A DNA stretch of 64,000 nucleotides from Bacteroidota bacterium. GTDB lineage: Bacteria; Bacteroidota; Bacteroidia; Bacteroidales; Paludibacteraceae. The notes under the pieces are model-generated. The model saw only the letters and a list, made by a program, of their open reading frames with translations. It was not told where the DNA came from and made no database searches. Both the position numbers and the translations under genes were made by a program. Of the stretch, positions 26,070 through 34,226 are shown piece by piece. The first letter of the stretch is position 1. Each line of letters starts with the position of its first letter. The stretch is taken from positions 1-64,000 of the forward strand of contig JAFNAS010000001.1 in the NCBI GenBank assembly GCA_017860295.1. The letters run 5' to 3'.

Positions 26070-26705
26070 TTATAACTGGGTATGGTATCTGCACCATTGC
26101 CGAATGCCGCACTCTTCGCATTTCGGTTTGCGGGCGACGCAAACATAGCGCCCATGCAGGATGAGCCAGTGATGTGCTTTCGGAATCAATTCCGGTGGAA
26201 AGAGAGCAACCAATGCCTTTTCCGTTTCAAGCGGTGATTTGGAATTGGTGGTCAATCCCAATCGCTCGGAGATACGGAACACGTGCGTATCGACAGCCAT
26301 GGCGGGTTTGTTGAAAATAACCGAAGCCACCACGTTGGCCGTTTTGCGCCCCACGCCCTGAAGTTTTTGCAACTCTTCGGGCTCGGAAGGCACCACACCA
26401 CCGAAATTTTCTACCAACTGACGTGCCATTGTAGCCAGATGCTTGGATTTATTGTTCGGATAAGAGACACTTTTGATATATTCAAAGATCACTTCGTGCG
26501 TGGTGGCCGCCATCGCTTCGGCTGTCGGAAAATCGGCCAGCAGTTTCGGTGTCACCATATTGACACGCTTATCGGTGCACTGCGCCGACAAAATCACCGC
26601 CACCAACAATTCAAACGGATTATTGTAATGCAGCTCGCTCTCAGCTACCGGCATATTTTTCTGAAACCATTCTATCAAATGGTTACAACGCTCCTGTGGT
26701 GTCAT
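26070..26705 (-). CDS. nth: Endonuclease III
   Basis: 211 residues, the usual length. The helix-hairpin-helix LQGVGRKTANVVASV holds catalytic Lys121, and Asp139 follows in MAVDTHVFRISERLG. The [4Fe-4S] cysteines Cys189, Cys196, Cys199 and Cys205 have the C-x6-C-x2-C-x5-C spacing. It is a base-excision-repair glycosylase/AP lyase for oxidised pyrimidines. It is followed by the four-helix-bundle gene and preceded by a GNAT gene 12 bases away, so the three are probably one transcript. Confidence 0.97.
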   Translation of the reverse strand: MTPQERCNHLIEWFQKNMPVAESELHYNNPFELLVAVILSAQCTDKRVNMVTPKLLADFPTAEAMAATTHEVIFEYIKSVSYPNNKSKHLATMARQLVENFGGVVPSEPEELQKLQGVGRKTANVVASVIFNKPAMAVDTHVFRISERLGLTTNSKSPLETEKALVALFPPELIPKAHHWLILHGRYVCVARKPKCEECGIRQWCRYHTQL

Positions 26706-26717
26706 TTATTTTTCAAT

Positions 26718-27254
26718 TCAGATGGTATCGCAACCGTAAACCGTGCGATACAACTCATTTTTTACTCGTTCGAAATTCTGTTTAAGCAGCTCTCCTCCCC
26801 ACTCCATCAATCGCAACTCCACCCTGTTTTGGCCCGGCGCATACGGGGGTTGAATAAATGGTTGCGAACATAACTCAAATCCCGCTTTCCCGTAAAACCG
26901 GATCCGGCGGCAGTTTATCCCGGTTACCGGCGGCTCTACCTCCAACACAACAGGAAGCGTACTTTGAGCTAAATAGCTGCATAATATCGTTTCTCCTATA
27001 TGTTGTCCACGCAATGCCTTTGCTATGGCAAAATGTTCTATGTATCGAAATCCATCCAGGTTCCATGCATAGAACAAACCGACCGGTTCTCCGTCCGTCA
27101 ACAGCGCATTACAAAAATAGTCATTTCGCGTCAGTAACCTCTTCAGGTCAGCCAACGGCCGACGCTCATCGGGAGGAAACGCCTCCGTGTAACAATCCAC
27201 CATAAACTGCCAATGGGGATGTTTATCACTGGTTATGCGATCAAAAACAAACAT
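26718..27254 (-). CDS. GNAT-family N-acetyltransferase
   Basis: 178 residues from ATG 27254; an upstream frame to 27314 is less likely. YIEHFAIAKALRGQHIGETILCSYL is the acetyl-CoA loop, and RIRFYGKAGFELC is the following motif. The N-terminus holds CYTEAFPPDERRP, typical of a Bacteroidota GNAT subgroup of unknown substrate. It lies 12 bases before nth. Confidence 0.88.
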   Translation of the reverse strand: MFVFDRITSDKHPHWQFMVDCYTEAFPPDERRPLADLKRLLTRNDYFCNALLTDGEPVGLFYAWNLDGFRYIEHFAIAKALRGQHIGETILCSYLAQSTLPVVLEVEPPVTGINCRRIRFYGKAGFELCSQPFIQPPYAPGQNRVELRLMEWGGELLKQNFERVKNELYRTVYGCDTI

Positions 27255-27335
27255 AAAATACACGGTGAATGGTGAACGGTAAATGGCAAACGGAACAACA
27301 AAATAAATTTCCACATACCCTTTACCACGTACCTT

Positions 27336-27863
27336 TCAAAATTTGTTTCGGTGAATCTTGTCGTACGGGAGTTTTGTTTCATCGTACGGACGGCGTTCTT
27401 CGTTTTTGTAACCGATCGCTATCACATTCACCATATTCATTGTGTCGGGTATCTGCAAAAGCCCCCGAATATATTGTTCGGCCGTCACCTCATCGTTGTG
27501 AGGACGGCGGGCAACCTGCACCCAGCAACTTCCCAGACCCAGCGATTCGACCTGCAGCTGTAAAAACGCCGACGCGATGGAAGCATCTTCGAGCCAGGCG
27601 TCGCTTTGTGAAGGATCGGCAAGCACCACAATGGCCAACGGCGCGTTGGCTATCAATGTGCTTCCCATCGGACGACTGACGGCTAATTGTTGCAAAAGAG
27701 CAGTATCATCCACCACCACAAACTGCCATGATTTTGAATTTTTGGAGGTTGGCGCCATCAAAACAGACTTGATCAGCACGTCAACTTTTTCAGGCTCCAC
27801 AGCCTGTGGTAAGAATTTCCGAATGCTACGGCGTTGCTTTATCAATTCAAAAAGAAAATTCAT
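27336..27863 (-). CDS. Nitroreductase-family flavoprotein
   Basis: 175 residues. QRRSIRKFLPQAVE is the FMN-phosphate contact at the N-terminus; APTSKNSKSWQFVVVDD and SLGLGSCWVQVARRP complete the short nitroreductase pattern. Such enzymes reduce nitro compounds, quinones or flavins with NAD(P)H; the physiological substrate is not shown. The gene stands alone and is divergent from the HU/SPOR gene. Confidence 0.93.
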   Translation of the reverse strand: MNFLFELIKQRRSIRKFLPQAVEPEKVDVLIKSVLMAPTSKNSKSWQFVVVDDTALLQQLAVSRPMGSTLIANAPLAIVVLADPSQSDAWLEDASIASAFLQLQVESLGLGSCWVQVARRPHNDEVTAEQYIRGLLQIPDTMNMVNVIAIGYKNEERRPYDETKLPYDKIHRNKF

Positions 27864-28035
27864 ATATTTCTTTATATTTCAATATATTATAAACACTAAT
27901 CTTATTTATTACAATCTCAAGAACAGTGTTACAAATATAAGGCTAATCGACGGTTTTTCCTACCGCATCACCTATTTACAACCAAGGAAGACTTACCTTA
28001 CATTTGAAAAGATGTTGATAAATATTACCCAAACA

Positions 28036-28067
28036 TACTGATGCTATTGAAATTATCCGTATTTTTG
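28036..28067 (+). promoter_or_regulatory. Promoter of the HU/SPOR gene
   Basis: ATTG at 28036-28039 and TATTTTTG at 28060-28067 with a 20-base spacer fit the Bacteroidota consensus. The ATG follows 62 bases later. Confidence 0.5.
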
Positions 28068-28129
28068 TAAACTTATGGTTTTGGATACCTGCCACAACCA
28101 TCCCTAATTCCGATTAACTGACACTTTGC

Positions 28130-29632
28130 ATGGAGAGATTAATTCGACATTTAGAGCAGCTCATTATTCAGCACGACTACGCCATTCTACCAGAGTTTGG
28201 CGGGTTTATTGTGAACTATGTTCCGGCCAAAATGGAAGAGTCGAAAAATTTAGTCTCTGCTCCACACAAAGAAATATTTTTCAATCCGGCGCTGAATTAC
28301 AACGACGGCTTGTTGGCCGGCTTTATACAACGAACAGAAAATATCACATTCCGCAGGGCCAACCTCATTGTGCGTGACAGTATTGAAAATTTCAAAAAGC
28401 AGTTAAAAAAGGGAGAGACCGTTACACTCGGAAAAATCGGATCTCTACGTCTGGACGAAAACGGACAACCGGAATTCTTGCCTGCCGATTCTTACGATTT
28501 TCTGCCCGATAACATCGGCAATTATGATATCCGATTCGGAACGCAAAAACCTGGAGAAGAAGAACCCAGACAAATTGTATTGCAATTACCATCCAACAGA
28601 AAGCGACTCTATAAATATGCCGCAGCTATTGGAATTATCGTGGCACTGGCTATTCTGGCTCCTGTGTTGCATCCGCATTTTTCACCCTATCTGGCCAAGT
28701 TGAATCCGTTGGCGCTCTTTGCCGCCGACTCGCTACCATCGTTCGACTCCCTGCCGAAACGTTACACCGAAATCGACAGTACCAAAGTAGCTGTAGGCGA
28801 TTCTCTCTCGGCCGATAGCGGCAAGCATTGCATGGCAACAAACAAGTGTAAAACACCGTGGCACATTATTGCCGGCTCTTTTCCGACTAAAAACCAAGCG
28901 ATCGACAAGGCGCGCGATTTGCAAAAACAGGTACCCGACAAAAACATCGCTGTAGCTTATAGCACTGTACTCAAAAAAATCACAGTTCCGGTAGCGGCTC
29001 AAACAAACCCGACTGTTCAATCCATCCCTCCCAAAACCGCTTCATGGCATATCGTAGTCGGAAATTTTGAAACAGCAAAAAAAGCCGAATTATTCGCCTC
29101 TCAAATGAAAAAAGCGCATAAAATCCAACTTTCCGTCTATGGGACAAACTCCGTATACCGCATTGTTGCCGCTTCATGCACTACAGAGAAAGAGGCTTCA
29201 ACCAAACTAGCTGAAGTAAGAAAAATTGCCGACTTTCACGGTGCATGGCTACTGCACAACGCCACATTACTAAGCCATCCAAATCATCCGGCACCCACTA
29301 CATCATTGCCAAGCGTGACAAAAAATTCTAAACCAGCAATAGCAATTACTGCAGGGCCTACCGCTATCGCAGGCAATAACACACCGGAGCTAAAACCTGG
29401 CTTATGGTACGTAATAATTGGCAATTACAACATCCGAAAACAGGCGCAAGAGTATGCCGACGCCACAAGCAAGAGGGAAAAAGTTGTACTCAGCATAGTG
29501 AAAGACAAAAAATTCTATCGCGTCATTGCCGGATCATTCAACAGCCAGCAGTCCGCGACCGCAAAAGCCAGGGAGCTCCACAAACACAAAGAGTTTGCAG
29601 AAGCATGGGTGCTGTACAAACCGCAAAAATAA
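28130..29632 (+). CDS. HU-CCDC81 and SPOR domain protein, cell-division related
   Basis: 500 residues. The N-terminal part (residues 1-135) carries the two HU-like CCDC81 domains of Bacteroidota (IQHDYAILPEFGGFIVNY and KGETVTLGKIGSLRLDENG). One transmembrane helix follows at about residues 165-182. The C-terminal part has three SPOR repeats: WHIIAGSFPTKNQA, WHIVVGNFETAKKA and WYVIIGNYNIRKQA. SPOR domains bind denuded septal peptidoglycan, so the protein probably joins a cytoplasmic HU-like part to the division site. It is convergent with mutS2. Confidence 0.9.
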   Translation: MERLIRHLEQLIIQHDYAILPEFGGFIVNYVPAKMEESKNLVSAPHKEIFFNPALNYNDGLLAGFIQRTENITFRRANLIVRDSIENFKKQLKKGETVTLGKIGSLRLDENGQPEFLPADSYDFLPDNIGNYDIRFGTQKPGEEEPRQIVLQLPSNRKRLYKYAAAIGIIVALAILAPVLHPHFSPYLAKLNPLALFAADSLPSFDSLPKRYTEIDSTKVAVGDSLSADSGKHCMATNKCKTPWHIIAGSFPTKNQAIDKARDLQKQVPDKNIAVAYSTVLKKITVPVAAQTNPTVQSIPPKTASWHIVVGNFETAKKAELFASQMKKAHKIQLSVYGTNSVYRIVAASCTTEKEASTKLAEVRKIADFHGAWLLHNATLLSHPNHPAPTTSLPSVTKNSKPAIAITAGPTAIAGNNTPELKPGLWYVIIGNYNIRKQAQEYADATSKREKVVLSIVKDKKFYRVIAGSFNSQQSATAKARELHKHKEFAEAWVLYKPQK

Positions 29633-29773
29633 GTAGATAGTAGCAAGTAGTTTGTAGTCAGTAGGTGCCTCGCTATAGTTCTATATCTTCCCTGCATTTC
29701 TATCCAATTTACCTCCCGAAAATGCCGGTTTTATTAGCACATTGGCATATCTTCAAATTGACACATTGATTTA

Positions 29774-32212
29774 TTACAAATCCACCACGGTAATTCCGGC
29801 TCCACCCAACTGCACATGCTCATCAGCAAAATGAGTTACTCCTGGAATGGTTCCCAGATACTGGCGGATCAGCTGACGCAGAATACCGGTACCCGTTCCG
29901 TGAAGAATACGCACCCGCTCCACGCCCATCATCAGGGCATCGTCGATAAAATACTGCACCGCTTGTAGCGCCTCATCGCCCCGCATTCCGCGCACATCGA
30001 TATCTTGTTTGAAATTGAGTTTACGCTGGCGCATCACCTCGTCGCTGTCGCTGCCGAGAGCACCCTTGTGACGAACAATCTCTTTTTCTTTGTTACGACT
30101 AATCCGTTCCAAACGATTGGCTTTGACAGTCGATTTGATATTGCCGAACGCCACCGTGACATTGTTTCCGTCCACCTCCATCACATCGCCCACCGAATCG
30201 TGCCCGTTGAGTTTCACCCGGTCGCCGGCCTTGATCGGTTGAGGCTTGGGTTTCTCCTGCACTTTCTGCGGCTTCTCGTGTTTGGGTTTACGATTGTCTT
30301 TGGGCTGCTTTTCGGGCTTCGGTGCTTCGTCCAATTTGCTGCGGAAAGTTTCAAACTCCTGACGCACTTCGCGGGTCGCATCCCGTTCGGCCTGGGCCTC
30401 TTTGATGCGACGGATGGTATTCTCAATCGTTGCATTGGCTTCAGACAACAACTGTTGCGCTTCGGCCTTTGCCTTGTTGATCATCTCTTTGCGCTGCGCC
30501 TTCAGGTCGCTCTGGTCGGTTTCGTAGCGAATGGTCAGTTCGTCGAGGCGTTTCTCTTTCTGGCGGATCTGTTGCCTTTTGTTTTCCCAGTAATGTTTAT
30601 CGCGAAGAATATCCTGCACGTACTTGTCGAGATCGACATGTGCCGAACCGGCCTTCTCGGATGCTTCGGCAATCACCTCCTCCGAGAGTCCTATCTTACG
30701 GGCAATTTCGATGGCAAACGAACTGCCGGGAATACCGATTTGCAATTTATAGAGTGGTTGCAGGTGTTGACGGTCGAACAACATGGCACCGTTAACGATT
30801 CCATCGGCCGAATCGGCAAACTTCTTCAGGTTGGTATAGTGCGTGGTGATCACCCCGTAAGCACCGTTGGTATTGAGTCGGTTGAGCACCGCTTCAGCAA
30901 TGGCGCCCCCGATCTGCGGCTCGGTACCGGTACCGAATTCGTCGATCAACACAAGGGTCTTCCCGTTACTGTTGCGGATAAACTGTTTCATGTGCAACAG
31001 ATGGGAGCTGTAGGTCGAAAGGTCATCTTCGATGGACTGCTCATCGCCGATATCGATAAAGAGATTGTCGAAAATACCGAAACGGCTGGCATCGCTCACC
31101 GGCACCGGAATGCCGCATTGCACCATGTATTGCAATAAACCCACCGTCTTCAGGCAGACCGATTTACCACCGGCATTCGGTCCCGAAATGAGCAGGATGC
31201 GTTGTTTTTCGTTCAGCATAATATCGAGCGGAACAATGGCTTTCCCCACTTTTTTCAACGCTCGGTTGAGCAAAGGATGCACCGCCCGCTCCCACTCCAC
31301 GCGGCAATCGTTGTCGATGCGGGGAACAATGGCTCCGTTATCGAGAGCAAAAAGCGCCTTGGCGCGGATAAAATCGAAAATGCCCAGCACACGATAGGCC
31401 TCCTTCAACTCTTCGAGATCGGGACGGACGTAGTTGGCAAACTCGGTAAGTATGCGAATCTTCTCCCGCCGCTCTTCCGACTCCAGTTCGCGTATGCGGT
31501 TGTTGGCCTCCACCACCTCGGCAGGTTCGATAAACACCGTCTTTCCGGTGGCCGACTCGTCGTGCACAATTCCTTTCATTTTACGTTTGAACGAAGGCGA
31601 AACGGGAATCACCAGGCGACCGTCGCGCATGGACGGTGCCGCATCTTTCTCCACAAAGCCTTCGGCCTGCGCCTTTCGCAGAATCGATTGCAGGGTACGC
31701 GAAATGCTACCCTGCACCTGAAACAGGTCGCGGCGGATCTGAGCCAACGCAGGCGAAGCGTTATCCTTCAGCAATCCGTGGGCATTGAGCAGGGCATCGA
31801 GCCGTTTGAGAACCTCAGGGAAAATCGCGGTACCTTCGGCACAAGCACGCAGCGCCACATAGCGGGTCTCGTCGCGCCGGGCAAAAAACTGTATCAGATC
31901 GCGGATGGTGCTCAGCGAGCGTTGCAGGTCGAACAGTTCCGACTCTTGCGGAAAAGTTCCCTCCACCCGCAGCCGCGATAGCATGTCGCGCAAATCGAAA
32001 TAGTAGCTCACCGGCCAGGCATCGGCCTCTTCCATCAGGATGTCCATCATTTCGCGTGTCTCGGCAAGGCGGCGCACCACCTCATCGTAAATCGGAGAAA
32101 AGACGGTCATCTCCACCTCTTCGCGCCCGATGGCGCTGAGACAGCGTTCCTGCAGCAGGTTGCGAACGGTATCGAACCCCACTTTATGCTCAAAATTGGA
32201 AGGATATATCAT
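29774..32212 (-). CDS. mutS2: Endonuclease MutS2
   Basis: 812 residues. The MutS ATPase part has Walker A GPNAGGKSVCLKTVGL, STYSSHLLHM and Walker B LVLIDEFGTGTEP. A long charged coiled coil follows (residues about 510-640), then a KOW-like part, and the C-terminal Smr nuclease domain has DVRGMRGDEAL and RILHGTGTG. MutS2 acts on recombination intermediates or collided ribosomes rather than in mismatch repair. The flanking DNA on both sides holds related short intergenic words in inverted orientation. Confidence 0.95.
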   Translation of the reverse strand: MIYPSNFEHKVGFDTVRNLLQERCLSAIGREEVEMTVFSPIYDEVVRRLAETREMMDILMEEADAWPVSYYFDLRDMLSRLRVEGTFPQESELFDLQRSLSTIRDLIQFFARRDETRYVALRACAEGTAIFPEVLKRLDALLNAHGLLKDNASPALAQIRRDLFQVQGSISRTLQSILRKAQAEGFVEKDAAPSMRDGRLVIPVSPSFKRKMKGIVHDESATGKTVFIEPAEVVEANNRIRELESEERREKIRILTEFANYVRPDLEELKEAYRVLGIFDFIRAKALFALDNGAIVPRIDNDCRVEWERAVHPLLNRALKKVGKAIVPLDIMLNEKQRILLISGPNAGGKSVCLKTVGLLQYMVQCGIPVPVSDASRFGIFDNLFIDIGDEQSIEDDLSTYSSHLLHMKQFIRNSNGKTLVLIDEFGTGTEPQIGGAIAEAVLNRLNTNGAYGVITTHYTNLKKFADSADGIVNGAMLFDRQHLQPLYKLQIGIPGSSFAIEIARKIGLSEEVIAEASEKAGSAHVDLDKYVQDILRDKHYWENKRQQIRQKEKRLDELTIRYETDQSDLKAQRKEMINKAKAEAQQLLSEANATIENTIRRIKEAQAERDATREVRQEFETFRSKLDEAPKPEKQPKDNRKPKHEKPQKVQEKPKPQPIKAGDRVKLNGHDSVGDVMEVDGNNVTVAFGNIKSTVKANRLERISRNKEKEIVRHKGALGSDSDEVMRQRKLNFKQDIDVRGMRGDEALQAVQYFIDDALMMGVERVRILHGTGTGILRQLIRQYLGTIPGVTHFADEHVQLGGAGITVVDL

Positions 32213-32490
32213 GCCAATGTGCCAATATGCTAATTTGAAAATGTATCAATTAAATCGGAATCGGAATACAAAAATACGCAAACAATTTGATACGGGAGTA
32301 GTAGAGCGCAACTCCATCCTGCATCAGCCTTCTGCCCTGTTTTTCAACCTTACGATCAAAAACCACCTCAACTGTTTGTTTTTTAAGAATAAATAATGAT
32401 CTTTGAACGATAAAACATAAAGCTTTCCGGCAGCCAGAACACCGTAAGACTATATCTGGCTTTTTCAAACAGGCTTAGAAATGACATTAT

Positions 32491-32712
32491 TTTCTATCTA
32501 TAATAAGCAATTTATCATCTATGATAAGAAGTTAGCATACTATGACAGATAATTTTTATACCAGAAGCAGATAATTATTATTGGCGAGAAAAGATTTATA
32601 TGATAAAATAAGAGCTAATGTTACCATAATAGATTATTTTTAAGCGGTAATAAGTAATTTTTATACGAAAATAAGAAATACTTATTCAATGATAATAAAT
32701 ATCTCTAAAATA
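32491..32712. repeat. AT-rich degenerate array with a 21-base period, about 10 units
   Basis: An ATAAG-like word recurs near 32503, 32524, 32545, 32567, 32588, 32608, 32629, 32650, 32671 and 32692, that is every 21 bases (twice 22 or 20). Each is followed by an A/T run such as AATTTTTAT. No reading frame is kept. The array ends 30 bases before the HTH gene. It could be bent DNA or a set of operator sites two helix turns apart. The DNA from 32213 to 32490 before it shows no gene. Confidence 0.7.
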
Positions 32713-32741
32713 CAAATTATAAACCTAAAAAATCCGGAACC

Positions 32742-33092
32742 ATGCTCACATTCAACTTCGACCGCATTCTGAAAGCAAGAGGAATTTTCAGACCCTATAA
32801 CTTCCTGCTTAAGCAAGGATATTCGAGCAATACCGCCTACCGTATTTCGCGGAACATTGGCGATGAACTAAACCTGAAACGTATCGAACGGCTCTGTATC
32901 TTGTTCAAATGCACGCCCAACGACCTGCTGGAGTGGACACCCGAAAAAAATGATACGGATATTGAAAATCATCCGTTGCTTTCGCTAAAAAGGGAGAATA
33001 AGGTAACGGAACTGAATAAATTGCTCTATTCCATCCCGCTCGACAAGCTCGAAAATATCAAAGCAATGATTCAGGAGGAGATAAAGAAGTAA
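32742..33092 (+). CDS. XRE-type helix-turn-helix regulator
   Basis: 116 residues. The HTH covers about residues 5-65: FDRILKARGIFRPYNFLLKQGYSSNTAYRISRNIGDELNLKRIERLCILFKCTPNDLLEW. It is of the Cro/C1 short type common in Bacteroidota. The C-terminus (NKVTELNKLLYSIPLDKLENIKAMI) is helical and probably dimerises. It precedes the FRG-domain gene, which starts 5 or 56 bases later, and the 21-base array upstream is a natural candidate for its binding sites. Confidence 0.88.
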   Translation: MLTFNFDRILKARGIFRPYNFLLKQGYSSNTAYRISRNIGDELNLKRIERLCILFKCTPNDLLEWTPEKNDTDIENHPLLSLKRENKVTELNKLLYSIPLDKLENIKAMIQEEIKK

Positions 33093-33148
33093 GCTTAATG
33101 TTGTCGAATCAACAACTATCATTACAACTAAATAATCATTATATTATT

Positions 33149-34036
33149 ATGGGACAAAAGATACAGACGACATTGAATTCCTGGGAACAAATCTTTCAAA
33201 TCAACAATCGTTTTCTACTCCCATTTATTTTCAGGGGACATAGTCAATCTGATATGATTCTTGAAACTTCAATTGAAAGAACCATTAAAAAATTTATATC
33301 TCCACCATTGAATGACAAATACACTACGCAAGAAAGATGGATGCTTTTTGAATTCAGCAGAAGATATCATTTATATTCAAACCTTAGTAATCTAATAAAG
33401 GAAGAGGATAAATTTGAATGGCTTGCAATCATGCAACATTATGGAGCTCCGACTAGATTATTGGATTTCACTTATTCATTTTTTATTGCGTCTTTTTTTG
33501 CTATTGTCGACAGCACTTGCGAAGCTTCCATCTGGGCATTAAATCGACATATTCTCCGAGATAATCTTGCTGATAATTATCTATCGTACAAAAAAAGAGA
33601 AATTTTGAAAGATGAGATCAACCTCAAACATATTGCATTTGCAAATCAATTTATTGCTCGAAAATTTGATCCTAATTACGAGTACCCTTCAACTATAATT
33701 CCATTAGAACCCAAACTACTAAATGAACGATTATCAAAACAACAAGGGTTGTTCTTAATGCCCACAAATCCAGAAAAATCATTTTCAGACAATTTAAAAT
33801 CTGCACTTAAAACCGATAAGATAGACCTTCAAGAAATCACAATTGAGAAACTGATTGAATTATCTCTAAAACGAGATCAAGAGCCAATTGAGATAATTAA
33901 ATTTATTCTTCCAAAACATACTCATAAAGAAATCATAAGACGCCTAACGGGTATGAATATTACTTATGAAACATTATTCCCCGGATTAGACGGCTTAGCA
34001 AAATCTCTAACACAAACACAAATAGAAAGAGATTGA
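33149..34036 (+). CDS. FRG-domain protein
   Basis: 295 residues from ATG 33149; TTG 33098 in frame is an alternative. The FRG motif is visible as LPFIFRGHSQSDMILETSIER near the start, and the second conserved part is LAIMQHYGAPTRLLDFTYSFFIASFFAI. FRG-domain proteins are widespread, often in accessory and defence-like regions, and their activity is little known. The C-terminal 150 residues are not recognised. Low GC compared with mutS2 and the outer-membrane gene suggests transfer together with the HTH gene. Confidence 0.82.
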   Translation: MGQKIQTTLNSWEQIFQINNRFLLPFIFRGHSQSDMILETSIERTIKKFISPPLNDKYTTQERWMLFEFSRRYHLYSNLSNLIKEEDKFEWLAIMQHYGAPTRLLDFTYSFFIASFFAIVDSTCEASIWALNRHILRDNLADNYLSYKKREILKDEINLKHIAFANQFIARKFDPNYEYPSTIIPLEPKLLNERLSKQQGLFLMPTNPEKSFSDNLKSALKTDKIDLQEITIEKLIELSLKRDQEPIEIIKFILPKHTHKEIIRRLTGMNITYETLFPGLDGLAKSLTQTQIERD

Positions 34037-34226
34037 TGGATATATATTTTTTGTACCATATATTCTCAAAAAAATATCTGATAAAAAAATATTCGTCAGG
34101 GATGACAGGTTTATAGAAATTCCATGAATAAAACAAACAAAGTCCCGTAGGTACGACACTTCTTGCTGGTCATTCAATAACAAACAGGATATACTGCAAA
34201 CGGGAGGTATAATTTATAACAGCTCA

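Noticed and set aside
30005-31981. Long plus-strand frames antisense to mutS2
   Set aside because: Shadows of mutS2, which has complete MutS and Smr motifs on the other strand.
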